This document shows positions 26,726-39,540 of a stretch of DNA of 64,000 nt, in pieces. The DNA lies in the NCBI GenBank assembly GCA_964019155.1, contig OZ025245.1, positions 29,863,045 to 29,927,044 of the forward strand, read 5' to 3'. The notes below the pieces were generated by a model. That model had not been told where the DNA came from. It made no database searches and saw nothing but the letters and a program-made list of their open reading frames with translations. Origin of the DNA: Osedax fenrisi. Its lineage: Eukaryota; Annelida; Polychaeta; Sabellida; Siboglinidae. Position 1 is the first letter of the stretch. Each line of letters opens with the position of its first letter. A program made the translations under genes and the position numbers.

Positions 26726-26881
26726 ATGTGCTGGCATCATTACCTAGTTAAACATAAGTTCAGCAACCAATGTCTGAATGAGGAAACACACGACAAGGAC
26801 ATAGTGAAGGACACACAACTGTTGAAGGATCTAGATGTACGAGATAGAATGTGTTCCAAGATGAAGAAAGACTCGCGATAG
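26726..26881 (+). CDS. Small open frame, possible last exon of an unknown gene
   Basis: The frame is open from a stop at about 26701 to TAG at 26879. From the ATG it encodes 51 residues, with a hydrophilic charged end (EETHDKDIVKDTQLLKDLD, then KMKKDSR). Base composition is balanced, in contrast to the flanks. AATAAA occurs at 27028, 147 bp after the stop, at a plausible distance for a 3' UTR. No domain is recognised and upstream exons were not found. It may be a terminal exon, a relic or chance. Confidence 0.3.
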   Translation: MCWHHYLVKHKFSNQCLNEETHDKDIVKDTQLLKDLDVRDRMCSKMKKDSR

Positions 26882-27034
26882 TAATCAAGTAACGATGAAC
26901 CCGTGAAGAAGGAATATTCTGGAAGCATTCTAGAGTTCCTAATGTATCATGTCAATGAACTATGATGCATTATGTATGTGAGGTGTCTACATAAAATGTG
27001 TGTCTACGTAAATGTCCAATATTGTTTAATAAAG

Positions 27035-30000
27035 TAATCATTAAAAATGTTTATAAATATTTATATTATTTATTACTCAATAATATTAATAACTTATTTA
27101 CTATTTATGTACTGTTAGTATATAATAGAAAAAATTGTTTGATAAAGAATGATATTTAGGATCTATATTTTGTATATCAATGATATTTTATAAATTAACA
27201 ATAGAATAAAATGAATGATAGCATAGAGATAATGAAAATTAAAATGTATCTAATTTAAATAAAATTTTTAATTAATAATAAGAAATATAGGCAAATATGA
27301 TAGTATAAATTCATACATCTATAACTTGTTAGATACAAGTATGATTGACATTCAATACCAAATAATATGTATCTAATAAATTTGTTGTAATACGTTTTTT
27401 TCAGTAAATAATTTAAATTAATTTGTATTTTTAAAATTACAAAATAAAAAATTGTTATATTTTTGACCATTTATTGTATTTTAATTATAAATAATTCATA
27501 TGTTCTATGTATCTCCAGGTAGAGAAATATGTAAGATAACAATAGAAGTGCATCTAAAACTGTAGTGCCATATCCAATGGGAATAGTAGATTATATTACT
27601 ATTATATCCAATAAGAAAGTATATCATTCCTATACATAATTAGTGAAAATTTATAATAATTAATACTTGATATAAAATATTTACATAGTTATACATATAG
27701 ATTGGTAATAACTCAAGAATATATGAGAATATTAATTAATTAAATCAAAAAGTATATTATAATCAAAATATTTGAGATTATGAAATATTGATATAATAAC
27801 AAATTTATATTTTAGAATTTAATCAAATGTAAAAAAAAAGTCTAATATAAGAGTATTGAATTTACGAATTAGATTAATATAATAATCAAATTAATTTTAA
27901 ATTCCTAAATGTGTGCATACATATATATGTATATGATGACTTAACATATATATGAAACTCGAAAAGTAAAATATAGTCTAAATTGAGGATTAAACATAAA
28001 TAAATGAGATTTGTGAATTAATAACTAAATGTATGAATTTATTTAATTTGTAGAATAATATTAGATTTTTTAAAATAAAGATAATGTTAGAAATATGTTG
28101 TCATCAAAAATAAACATTTCATTTTTAAATATGAGTCTAAAATATATTTAGCTAAAAACATAAAAATTACACTAAATTAATGTAATTAATAGTAAGGGTA
28201 CAAGCTCGTATTGGGGATTACCATGTTAATTCTAGATCTAGCTAAAATACTAAGGATACTAAACTAATAAAGATAATGAAGAATTTTTTTGTATTCAATA
28301 GATATTATTCTACTATATAAAAGTATTGACTTTATATAAATATAATTTGTTTAAAATGATGTAACAAAAATAGGTGAAATATTTGTTATATTTTTTTATT
28401 AAAAATGTGAAGTTTATTATAATTATTTAAAAAATATAAAGTATAATATAATATCCTATAAATATTAATATAGTATTACATGTTATTTATATACAGTAAA
28501 AATTGCAGATAATAATATTAATTATCAAAGAAGTAGGCTTTTACATATGCTTACTAGGTTCAAAAAGTAAAAACTAGAGAAAATGACATTCAAAGTTTTT
28601 TTTAAATAAATAGTATTGTCAATTTCGTATGATTTTTAATTCGATTGATCTCGTAAAACACTTTATATTGATAGAAATACCAAGGACATGTCCTTGGAAA
28701 TACTCTAATATAATCTAACATAATTTAAAATATTTTACAATGTGATAAATAAGATAATGAACATGGTTAATACGTAATAAAAAAAAATTAGAAAATTTAA
28801 ATATTATACATATTGAATGTCAGCTTGCACCTTCAAGTAATATATTATTGTGAAAAGTATGTCTACGATGATTTTATAGAGCTATGATAATTAAATGTAC
28901 TGAAAGAGTATTGATAATAATAGAAATTTTTTAATATACATTCATTATTTAATGTTGGTATACTAGACATATTAAATAACTCATGTGTGATTGTAGAGTG
29001 CATCGAGGAAATAACCTTGAAATAAGCCATGAGTGATAACTTCATACACATTGTTTTACAATGTTTACTTATTTATACCTAATGGCTTATAATTATGTAT
29101 GATATATATCTGTATATATTTATAAATCAATATAATTACAAGTAACTAATTATATATATTTATTCTTATTTATTAATTTATATTTTTGTAGCATATAGTT
29201 TGAAATAAAAAGTATGACATAATTTAAACCTTTACAAATCAAATTGATCAATTTAAACTTGACATATAATTATGTATTATCATAAAAATTTACACTGCAT
29301 ATAAATGAATAGAATATAAATACTTATTTAATATTCATATCTTAACTAATTATTATTCTATAATATATATATTTGATAGACAATAAAGCATACAGAACAA
29401 CAATAATGGTATAATAAAGAGAACTGCATGTGTTAATATTCTATATGAAATACTAGTGTAACAATACATCATGTTACCTGAATATACACATATATAATTG
29501 TTAATAATTAGAAATATGTATATTATTTACGTACTTAAATTATATATATATATTTTTACATTCAATACTTTATTAAATATGCTATTATTATTATAATATA
29601 AAATTTCAAAATAAAAATTAATTCAGTATATTATAAATATTATAATTTATAATAATTATTAGGTTGGAATTTTTACTTTATAATTTTAATAAATTTGTTT
29701 GTGAATTAATATATGTCATATATTTATTATGTTAAATGATGGATAGGTTATCTATATTTTCTATATTCTAATAATTATATTAAATAATATATATAGAAGG
29801 ATTCAGCTAACTCAGAATCTAATGGACAGATAAAATGTCAATGATATATTAAGTTTCTTGGATATCTAATTATGTTACATACATTTCTATCTATATATCA
29901 TTAAGTATATTTACATAATATTATATTTAATTTTACATTTTTATATTTATTTTTAATAATTCATGTATTATATAAAATATTAATACAAATAAATAAGATA

Positions 30001-30460
30001 TAATAAAAAGTAGAATTTTATGAATGTAATTTAATATATATATATTTATATATAATTATTAAAATATTATGGTATACATATAACATACAAAAATCATGTT
30101 TATAATTAAATGAACAAATACTAATATTTATAATTGTTATAAATTATATGAACAATTAGAAAAGATTATAAATAAATATATGTAAATATATTGACAACGA
30201 AATAAATTACAATAATATAGCCGAAATACATAAGTGAATTATATATGCACACACACATGTGTATATACATGAGTAATGCATTAGTGTTGCTTAGCTGCAT
30301 TGAATACACTGCCCAGTGGTCAAGAGTGGTGCTAATGCCAATCTGTGGTAGACAATGGTGGCTGTGGACACTTTGCTGGCAGCACCGGGGGTAGTGGAGG
30401 CTAAGGGTGATTGTTTAGGGTTCTGTATTATTTGATAGTTATAGGGCACTGAATATATGT
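27035..30460. other. AT-rich spacer, no gene seen
   Basis: The open frames near 27255-27470 and 28863-29051 are short, of low complexity, and show no domain. A dispersed repeat copy is listed at 29145-29295. A moderately GC-rich patch at 30280-30430 holds nothing I recognise. Confidence 0.6.
29145..29295. repeat. Dispersed repeat, copy 1
   Basis: Phrases such as 'agtttgaaataaaaagtatg' and 'gacatataat-atgtatt-tcataaaaa' recur in the same order and spacing at 49925-50055. The copies are about 150 bp long and diverged. The second copy directly adjoins the right LTR of the Ty3/Gypsy element, so the LTR element inserted into or next to a member of this family. Confidence 0.7.
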
Positions 30461-30461
30461 T

Positions 30462-32590
30462 ATTTATTTATTTATTTATTTATTTATTTGTTTAGAGACT
30501 TCATAAATGAAAATCATTTTTCGACGTCATAACAATAATAATAATAATAATAATAATATAATAATATAACATATAAACGAAGATAACAGTAATCGCAAAA
30601 TATATATTCATTTCACTAAATAATGTTTAAAGAGTCTACTTTTGAATTGAGATCGAGAAGTTGTCGTACGAATAATATTCGGAAGTAAATTCCATAGAGT
30701 TGGTACCGCAACAGAAAAAGCAGAGTTACCAAAACATGAATTTGTATGAGGCAAAACAAGTTTCATTGCATGGCAATCCCGTCTTGGTCTGCTACTGGTA
30801 GCAATTGATAATAATTCAGCCAGATACTTAGGTTCACCCGTGTAGATAGCTTTATGAGCTAAACATAACAATTTTAGTTTACAAAGATCACGATATCTGA
30901 GCCAACCAAGGGTTAACATAATATGTGATATAGATATATAGTTACTACCCGTATTAGTATTTATATTATTTTTAATTTTATATAAAACACGAACAGCTCT
31001 CCTTTGAATTTTTTCGAATTTTATCATAATATTATCAGGGACAAAAACAAAAAGTGAATTGCAGTAGTCGAATCTACTAAAAACCAATGAATATATAAGT
31101 GATTTAGTGATATCAAAGGAGAGCTTAGCACGAGCCTTATGTATATTATATAAATAATAATTAGCAGTACGAATAACATTAAGAATGTGACTGTCATATT
31201 TCATAATAGAGTCAATTGTTATACCGAGTGTTGTGATTTTATTAGATAAAGGCAGCGTGGCAAGAAAACTATCAGTTATTTTAACAATTGAAGGTATTTT
31301 AGAGAATAAAATAGTATCAGTTTTTGAGACATTTAAGGATAATGAATTACTAGTGAACCAATTTTGTATATCAGTAATACAGTTTTTAATGTTGTATTGG
31401 ATTATAGCGTGATCAGTAGATTGAGGAAAGGAAGTATAAAGCTGTAAATCATCAGCATATAGATGATAGTGAATGTAAGGATATTTTTTAAAAATAGAAG
31501 AAACAGGTAATATATAAATCAAGAAAAGTATTGGGCCCAGAACAGATCCTTGAGGAACACCATGAGTGTGCATAAATGATTTTGAAAAATTGTCATTAAT
31601 CTTAATTGATGAAAAACGAGATGTTACAAAAGACATTAACCAATTGTGCACCTGTCCATGAATACCTATCTCTTTAAGCCGACATGATAAAATTGTATGA
31701 TCCAGAGTGTCAAAAGCACTAGATAGATCAAGTAATATTAAGTAGCATGGCATTTTTTTGTCTAGCGACAGTATTATATCATTAAAAATCAAATTAAGCG
31801 CTGTTTCCGTTCCACGATTAGGAAGATAAGCACTTTGTAAAGGATCAGCTATCGAATTAGAAGTTATATAATGAACTAATTGTTTACTTACAATGCGCTC
31901 AAGAGTTTTAGAAAGGGATGATAGTTGAGAAATTGGACGATAATTAGATAGAATAGAGGAATCAAGAGTAGACTTCTTAATAATTGGAGTAATATATGCT
32001 TGTTTCATACTTGGAGGAACAACTGAGGAGATAAGCGATGAGCGAAATATATTAGTAATAGGAATTATCAAGTATGAAATAGAAGAACGTAGTAATGTAA
32101 GAGGAATAGGATCTAGAGGGGATGGAGATTTAATGGACATAATTAATGTTTGGATTTCAAGAGGATTAGGAAGCGAAAAGCAGGACCAGTGAAATGATGA
32201 AAAATGTTTACATAAAGATGGTTGGCAATTATTACTCATAGGAGGTAGATTATTTATGATATTTTTTGTTTTTTGTATGAAAAAACTAGAAAATGATGAG
32301 CAAAGTACATTTTCGGGTAAATCTGGAAGTTTTTTAATTTTATTCTTGCCAATTAGAGAAAAAGCTAGTTTAAAAGACTGTTTAGAGTTGATTCCAAAAT
32401 CACGAAATTTATTAATAAAAAATAAAGATTTTACATTAGATAATTTCCTACGATAAATGTTACGATACATTTTAAAGGACTGTAAATCATTCAGTGATTT
32501 CGATCGAGAAAACTTCAATTGATATGATCGTAATTTCCTTTTAAGAGTTGATAATTCAGAGCCAATATATTGCTTATACAATTAATATAC
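30462..32590 (-). mobile_element. 5'-truncated CR1/L2-like LINE
   Basis: The element runs on the minus strand from about 32590 to its 3' tail. The tail is a (TTTA)n run at 30462-30490 preceded by a (AAT)n tract at 30527-30560, as seen on the plus strand. Only the reverse transcriptase part of ORF2 is present; the endonuclease half is missing, which fits target-primed 5' truncation. The internal frame is fully open, so this insertion is much younger than the other LINE fragments here. Confidence 0.85.
30608..32581 (-). CDS. LINE ORF2 reverse transcriptase fragment, open for 657 codons
   Basis: The region copies RNA into DNA during retrotransposition in the full-length element. The motifs are in order: SNYRPISQLSSLSKTLERIV (RT block 2), DLSSAFDTLDH (catalytic Asp of motif A), HGVPQGSVLGPILFLIY (motif B), YHLYADDLQLY (catalytic YADD), and the thumb region SRFDYCNSLFVFVPDNIMIK. 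The C-terminus ends with FGNSAFSVAVPTLWNLLPN and a short Lys-rich tail. No APE endonuclease domain precedes the RT, so the annotated Met is only the first available in the truncated copy. There are no stops or frameshifts. The same domain occurs, decayed, at 1-555 and 35607-37110. Confidence 0.9.
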   Translation of the reverse strand: MYKQYIGSELSTLKRKLRSYQLKFSRSKSLNDLQSFKMYRNIYRRKLSNVKSLFFINKFRDFGINSKQSFKLAFSLIGKNKIKKLPDLPENVLCSSFSSFFIQKTKNIINNLPPMSNNCQPSLCKHFSSFHWSCFSLPNPLEIQTLIMSIKSPSPLDPIPLTLLRSSISYLIIPITNIFRSSLISSVVPPSMKQAYITPIIKKSTLDSSILSNYRPISQLSSLSKTLERIVSKQLVHYITSNSIADPLQSAYLPNRGTETALNLIFNDIILSLDKKMPCYLILLDLSSAFDTLDHTILSCRLKEIGIHGQVHNWLMSFVTSRFSSIKINDNFSKSFMHTHGVPQGSVLGPILFLIYILPVSSIFKKYPYIHYHLYADDLQLYTSFPQSTDHAIIQYNIKNCITDIQNWFTSNSLSLNVSKTDTILFSKIPSIVKITDSFLATLPLSNKITTLGITIDSIMKYDSHILNVIRTANYYLYNIHKARAKLSFDITKSLIYSLVFSRFDYCNSLFVFVPDNIMIKFEKIQRRAVRVLYKIKNNINTNTGSNYISISHIMLTLGWLRYRDLCKLKLLCLAHKAIYTGEPKYLAELLSIATSSRPRRDCHAMKLVLPHTNSCFGNSAFSVAVPTLWNLLPNIIRTTTSRSQFKSRLFKHYLVK

Positions 32591-33041
32591 CTATATAATG
32601 AATCACAAAGCAAACTAGGACATTTAATAATGTAGAATATATAGCTATCCAACAATGTTTAGCATAGAGTACATAATATTTGTAACATGTGAAGGTGAGA
32701 ACAGCACACGTCTTGTATTCACGTTAAGCTTAAAGGTCGTAGGTTATAATGATGAAGGTCAACATATTATACATCGTGTTTTAACTGTAAATATGTAGAG
32801 GTATGAACATATACTAATAAAGTCACATCTTTATATTCAATTTACATTTTATACCGCGATTAAATATTTGTGAAATAAAGTGCACTTTTAGTCATGACTT
32901 TAAATAAACATGTTAACTGAATATGAATTAGTTAATAATGTTAACTTTTCATAACATTAAATTAAAACTATATTACTAATGAATAATTATAATTCTAAAA
33001 TTAAGCTAATTTTAATGTACATCTTCACATAAATATTATAG
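32591..33041. other. Spacer between LINE and AGT array
   Basis: AT-rich with no gene or repeat end recognised. It ends in a possible splice acceptor TTATAG at 33036-33041. Confidence 0.5.
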
Positions 33042-33860
<819 letters not shown>

Positions 33861-34675
33861 CAGATAGGGTAGAGGGGGTTATAGGGTTGCTAAAGTATGT
33901 CTACATTACATAAATAGTAATACAAATATACTATGAATTAATCTAGTACGTGATATAGATATTAATGAAAGTGGGCAATTCTGATATCTCTCACACATAT
34001 AAGTACAACTAATAGGCAATAATGATAATGAAATGTAACTATATGTCACATGTCACACCATCTTGTCCACTTATAACCACTTATCCACTAGACTCAGATA
34101 CTATGACAGCTGACAGCTCCACTAGCACACACACACGTCACAACTAAAACCTATAACTGCAAAAGTAACATAAATAAGTGAATTTCATCATCAATATAAC
34201 AATATAACTATAACAATTAAACAGCTTCAGAAGCCAACATCTCTCAAGATAATAACATCCGTTTATATAATATGGAAACCCACAACTTACTGCAACCCAC
34301 GTCTTACTGACATACATACATTATAAGACAAAGGTCAACTTAAATGTGACCTATCCTATTACTACTACTATACACACATACACATGATTGTGTATAGTAT
34401 TAACATATCTACCAGCTGTTCACTATATTCATAATTGAGGCACTGATCTGCTGATAGTTCAGAGCTACGCTGTGATTGGTCAGTAGCGAATCCTCTACGT
34501 GTTAAAGAGAGCAACACATGAAAGTATGTTAAGGCGTTCATAGGATATTATAAATTAACAGATTATTATTGGACTATGTTTTCTTATTAATTATACCCTT
34601 AAAATAAACCACACATTTTTTGTTAGTCTAAGGTCACACGACAGCCCTGTGAAGTTTATTAATCTATTAATCTAT
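33861..34675. other. Spacer, moderately AT-rich
   Basis: No gene, TIR or RNA is recognised. Confidence 0.5.
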
Positions 34676-34992
34676 AATCTATTAAGCTATTAAGATATTA
34701 ATCTATAGGTCATGATATCTGGCTACTTTGTTGTTGTGAATGAGGCTTTACAATAACTAATCATTATTATTACACACAAAGCTACGTGCTGCTAACCCTA
34801 ATCCTGCCCTCTTGTATTTCAGTGTACGTCTTTATCTTAGAGCTTGTTTAGTGATTTATCTTCTCCTTCTGCTCCTCGATGTTGTGATGTTCACATGAGA
34901 GACCTGGTACAGAGACAGGCACTGGATCATCACCCTATGTACGGGGTTAGGGTTCTATTGTTGCTGTAGTCTATGGTAATGATGATAACGGT
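34676..34992 (-). repeat. Duplicated 0.3-kb segment, copy 1 (R1)
   Basis: It is nearly identical over about 295 bp to 55275-55583, in the same orientation. On the minus strand both copies hold an 87-nt frame (here 34848-34934) starting GDDPV, including VPGLSCEH and ending in His-stop. The stop is in the same place in both, and acceptor-like ATAG precedes each. No transposon ends are visible. It may be the last exon of a duplicated host gene or a dispersed repeat. Confidence 0.75.
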
Positions 34993-35311
34993 ATTATTAG
35001 TTTTTATTGTGGTGAATAGTATTGGTTTTTTTATTTATTATTTAAATAAGTCTTATTAATAAATTGTTATATTGAATGTTATTTGTATTAAATACTTCTA
35101 TAGATTATTAGATATTGTTAGATATTTCGTTTATATTATATTAAAAAGTAGTATAGTATAATATATAAGGAATTACGAAATACGAATATATAAGTATATA
35201 CAATGATTCAGTAAATTCTATCAAAATTATATTTATCTTTCGGCCAGGCTTGTTTATTAATGAATAAATTTATATAATACACATAATCTATACAATTATT
35301 AATAATATTGA
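34993..35311. other. AT-rich spacer
   Basis: Nothing is recognised between R1 and the next element. Confidence 0.5.
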
Positions 35312-35606
35312 TAGGGTTGTTGATTTTTGTTGTTTTTTAGATTTTTAGATTTTTTTTAAAAAACGATAAAAATCAATAACAAAGCCTTATATAATTTAAA
35401 ATTAAAAGGTATAATTTATAAAATATACATAATATATACTATTATTTTTAATATTTATACTAATTTTAAATGATATAATATTGAAATTAATATATTTATC
35501 AATAATGTTATATACAATAATCAAAATAACCAAATAAACCACAAAAAACACAAATAACCATGGTTTTTTTGATCAAAAAAACTTTCAAAAAAACTGAACA
35601 ACCCTG
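35312..35606. mobile_element. MITE with AGGGTTGTT ends (hAT-like?)
   Basis: The left end TAGGGTTGTTGATTTTTGTT is met by the inverted right end CAGGGTTGTTCAGTTTTTTT, about 15 of 20 matching. The length is about 295 bp, with an AT-rich interior and no frame. CAGGGTTGTT termini are reminiscent of hAT MITEs, but I see no 8-bp target duplication. Its right end coincides with the point where the adjacent LINE copy stops. Confidence 0.5.
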
Positions 35607-37110
35607 GAGAGAAGCCGTAATCTAATAGTTAAAGAACACTTACATAATTGGGAGTTATCTGATAATACATTAGAGGAGTGGGACAAAAAGGAATTGAGTT
35701 ATTTAATTACAATGGTGTATATGTAATAATATACATCTGGAATTGATTGATAATATTATGTATAAAGGGGATATATATTGAGAAGAGGAGAGGGCCGAGA
35801 ACAGATCATAATATCTGATATTGTGAAAATAGAAGGTATAGAGAATTCAGAAAAGTAATATGAGATTCGTTTACTAATATAGATGCACTGCTACTTTGTA
35901 GGATGGATGAAATAGAAGTGTAGGTGTATAGAATGTTATCAATAGAGTTATTAGAAAATTCATAGCATTATTCATTTTTAGCAATATTAAGTATTCCTAA
36001 TATACATATGAGGTATATTAAGAGTCAATGGAGGGGAGAGAAGCTTAAGGGAAAGGGCAAATGAAACACGGGGATTGGATGTGAGATTATTTATTTTATT
36101 AATATGAAAATAAGACTTGGTTTTAAAGATTTGTAAGAAGATAAGTTTGAGCTTATGTAGTTTTCGTTTGAAAGAAACTAGTTATGAGGAAAACCATAGA
36201 GAGTTAGAATTCACATTAATAGTTCTAGTTTTCCGAGTGGCAAATGTATCGATCAAGTAAGATAGAGTATTATTGAGTGAATCGATGGAACAAGACTGTG
36301 AAAGGAGGAGTGATTCAATTTGCGAAGCAAAATAATCATAGTCATATAATCTATAATGTATGTAGGTTTTGACTTTTTTTCCACAGAGATAGAGTGAAGA
36401 AGAACTAATCAACAAGTTATTAGAAAATGATCAGTGAATAAATCTGATTTATAACAATCAGTGATATACTTATAAATACTTTGAGATTTACAAAACATTA
36501 ATTGTGTGATGACTAGCAATATGAGTAGGAAAAGTTAGAAATTGATGTATAGAGAGAGTCAATAAGATTTTTGAAAGTGGAATTGGGAATATATTTGATT
36601 CAAAGTGGTAGTTAAAGTCACCAAGAATAAAGATATGACTGTTATTAGATGATGGATTATCAACGTACAATTCATTATAGAAGGTTGTATAGTCTTGTTT
36701 AGGAGGTAGATAAATAATAGTAAAGGAGTATACAGTATTCCTAATGGTTAAAGAGGTTGTCGGACACATAAGAGAAGGAAGGGTAGATAATAGTAAGAGT
36801 TAGCAGGTCAGAATGAATACAAACTAGTATACAAACTCCTACATCATGGCCTATTGTACGAGGTGAAATAAATAGAAATTAACATATCATGAAAGAGAGA
36901 TAATATATCAGAATCGTTTGGAGATATCCATGTTTCAGTGATAGCAACTAATTTAATAGAAGAATATTGCATGTATGAAAATAGTAATAGTGAATTAGAT
37001 CGTAGGGACCTGATAATGATGAGGGCTAGGTCTACTGAGAGTGATGTACTGTTGTTAGATTGAGAGCACATCATAGGAGGTATATCGGATAGCAATCTTT
37101 GGGTAACAAG
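35607..37110 (-). pseudogene. CR1-like LINE fragment: endonuclease and RT remnants
   Basis: On the minus strand, 37095 to 36844 reads SSIKLVAITETWISPNDSD and 36769 to 36488 reads SHIFILGDFNYHFES, the N- and C-terminal motifs of an APE endonuclease. A linker region follows (36415-36182). Around 35800 the RT phrase SVLGPLLFSIYI survives out of context. Stops and frame changes separate all pieces, and the RT core is deleted. It is closely similar to 56470-58035, the same family. Confidence 0.8.
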
Positions 37111-37249
37111 TTAGTTATGTTTTGAGATGGTAAGAGGTCAATAGTGGCAAGGATTACATTTAGGGGTTTAGAAGATAGGGTTAAGAATATAAGTATATTA
37201 AGGGGATGCATCTTAGGGGTACCCTTAAGGTAACTAAACAAGGTATAGT

Positions 37250-37297
<48 letters not shown>

Positions 37298-37524
37298 TAT
37301 ATAAAATAGGTTATTGAGTTCAGAAAGTACAATTTAGTACATACAATTTCTGCTCAAAGAGAGCTCCTGAAATTATCTTGTAACCTATAATCACATAAAG
37401 GGTACTCTTAAATAAAACAATAAATTACTGATAAATCGTAAAAAAAAATAAACTAAAATTTAAAATTATTGAGATAATAAAAATAGAAAATAAATATATA
37501 GGATAAGTTAGCTGATATGTATAA
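37111..37524. other. Spacer with TA tract
   Basis: The first 100 bp may still be the N-terminal part of the LINE endonuclease region on the minus strand. A (TA)n tract lies at 37253-37296. No other feature is seen. Confidence 0.5.
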
Positions 37525-38089
37525 AGCGCTGTTCACATGATCAATTTATTCCAGCAATTTAGCGATGGAATACTTAAGAATTCCAAAATGTAAAAGTCTA
37601 TGTTTTTTCTGCGATTAATACTAAATGTTCTAATCCGAATTTATTCTAATTTTGTGACAATTTAATTAATTAATAAATAAACGCACGCACAAGTATACTG
37701 AAGAGTATTAATGCATTTACCTTTCTAGGGGTCAATCTATTTATAATCGTTTACGATTATAATTGATTAAAATTATGTTATTTAATCGTTAACGATCATT
37801 TAATTAATAATTAATAAATAATTAATAATAATTAATTAATAATTATAATTATAATATATAATTCGTTATCAAATTATTAAATTATGAATATATATATATA
37901 TATATATTACCACTTTATGATTATATAATGAACTTAAGTTCATAAAATGTATGTATTTTTAAGTATTCTACTGAACAAATAGATTGCTCATGTGACCACC
38001 CTAAAATTGATACCGCTAGGGGATTTTGAAACTGGAATTCTTAATAATTCAATTTCGAAATTGCTGGAATTGCTCATGTGAAGAGCGCT
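37525..38089. mobile_element. MITE with 60-bp inverted ends and TAA target sites (Harbinger-like)
   Basis: The left end AGCGCTGTTCACATGATCAA and the inverted right end AGCGCTCTTCACATGAGCAA match closely. Similarity continues inward through TTCCAGCAATTT and TTAAGAATTCC for about 60 bp. TAA stands directly outside both ends (37522-37524 and 38090-38092), fitting the 3-bp TWA duplication of PIF/Harbinger elements. The 565-bp element has an AT-rich interior without coding frames. Confidence 0.75.
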
Positions 38090-38366
38090 TAACAATTTGA
38101 TATAATTAAAATATGAGTTATAATAATGAAACTAATTAATAAACTAATAATTAACTTAATATTTGTTTAAATATTTGAGTTTTATATATTTTTTAAATTA
38201 ATTGTATTTTAGATTTTTACAGTGGTTGTTTAAATTATTCCTAAGTTTAATACAATATATGTTAATTGTGTGTAATTTACTGTTCTTATATTGTAATAAT
38301 TTATTTGTTATTCAAATTTATTAGTTATGTGGTAAGTGTTTATTAAATATATTATGTATACATAAC
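38090..38366. other. AT-rich spacer
   Basis: No feature is recognised before the SINE. Confidence 0.5.
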
Positions 38367-38672
38367 TGCCTGTGTGGCTCAGTGGCTAAGGCGTCATACA
38401 CACAAGCAGTAGGACACGGGTTCGACCCTCGTCCGGACCATTAATTAATTTTATAAAATGGGTCTCAAAATATTATTTAGAAGTGATCTTATATAATTGT
38501 GTATAAATAAATGATCGGCTCTCGTTAAAACCATGGATGCCTTAACATGAGAGCGGCTTCGAAGGGACATTAGAGCCATATATGGTTATAAGTGAAAACT
38601 TCATCTAAGTTCCTGGATGGGATGAAAGGACTCCACCAAATAAAAATAACAATAACAATAACAATAACAATT
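38367..38672 (+). mobile_element. tRNA-derived SINE, full-length copy
   Basis: It starts TGCCTGTGTGG. It has a polymerase III A box TGGCTCAGTGG at 38375-38385 and a B box GGTTCGACC at 38419-38427, then a tRNA-like CCGGACCA end near 38440. A roughly 200-bp unrelated body follows, ending ACTCCACCAAATA. The tail is a (AACAAT)n repeat. Two more copies lie at 45556-45800 (plus) and 54788-55083 (minus). The variable-loop region is not that of an intact tRNA gene, so it is a SINE rather than a tRNA. Confidence 0.88.
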
Positions 38673-38900
38673 AAGAGATATGTAATTAATTAATTAATAT
38701 ATATTTTAAATTTTAAATTTGTTATATAACAAATCAGTATTATGTAATTTATATAGATTGTGTATACGATTAGGTGTTTTATTAATAAATATAATTATTT
38801 ATTGTTGTATACATATTTTATTAAGAAGAATTTAGTTAACAGATTATCAAAGAATACATATAGTTTGGTACTATTAACGAATTATAATGCGTCATATAAT

Positions 38901-38940
<40 letters not shown>

Positions 38941-39090
38941 AGTAATAGGGTATTATTATTAATTACAATGGACATTTTTTAAATAAATATAATAATTTTG
39001 AGGTAAATAAAATGGAGATTATTATGCTGGAATAATGAACGGTTGATATTTAAACTTGCGTATAATGGAATAGGAAATGTAGTAATAGAG
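38673..39090. other. AT-rich spacer with TA tract
   Basis: A (TA)n tract lies at 38905-38937. No gene is seen. Confidence 0.55.
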
Positions 39091-39540
39091 TAAACAGGAT
39101 GGCAGAGTGTGAGGGGATGGGATAAGGGGGTGGGATGCATGATGGAGAACCCTAGTTATGTAAGACAGCGCTGTTGTCGCGTGCTAACACTGTTCTTCTA
39201 GAGGAACTCTCCGAGGTCGATCCTCGTAGTCATGGTATCACCTCTCTCGCAGCTTATCTCATCTTTATCTCATCTTATCATCTCATCTCTGATCTTTATC
39301 TCGCACTTGTCGATGTTCTGCGTGTGGGAGGGTAGTAGTGAGGGTAGTGGGTAGTGGGGGTATAGGTGTAGGTCTAGTGGTGGTGCAGTAGGGGACATGC
39401 GTAACAGCACCCCTCTTATAGACAATATACGCGATCAGATACGTAAAGGTTAGGGTAGTGGCGAGGTAATGACAACAATGATTATACATGTGGGGTTATA
39501 CACGCATTGTTATTACTTATATATTATATACTTTATCCGC
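39091..39540. other. GC-richer patch, possibly exonic, unresolved
   Basis: The base composition rises to near balance. On the minus strand a frame covers 39489 to 39283 (68 codons from an ATG, hydrophobic start then Thr/Pro-rich). An acceptor-like CACACGCAG near 39320 precedes NIDKCEIKIRDEMIR. I recognise no domain and cannot choose a model. Confidence 0.25.

Noticed and set aside
28495..28520. pogo-like start TACAGTAAAAATTGCAG
   Set aside because: There is no inverted partner within several kilobases, and the match to known ends is only the generic CAGT.
34093..34140. Possible inverted repeat around CTGACAGCTGACAGCTCC
   Set aside because: It is a short tandem-like phrase with no matching arm or target duplication.
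38367..38445. Functional tRNA gene
   Set aside because: The A and B boxes are present but the sequence is followed by a conserved 200-bp body and tail and occurs in three copies, which is a SINE.
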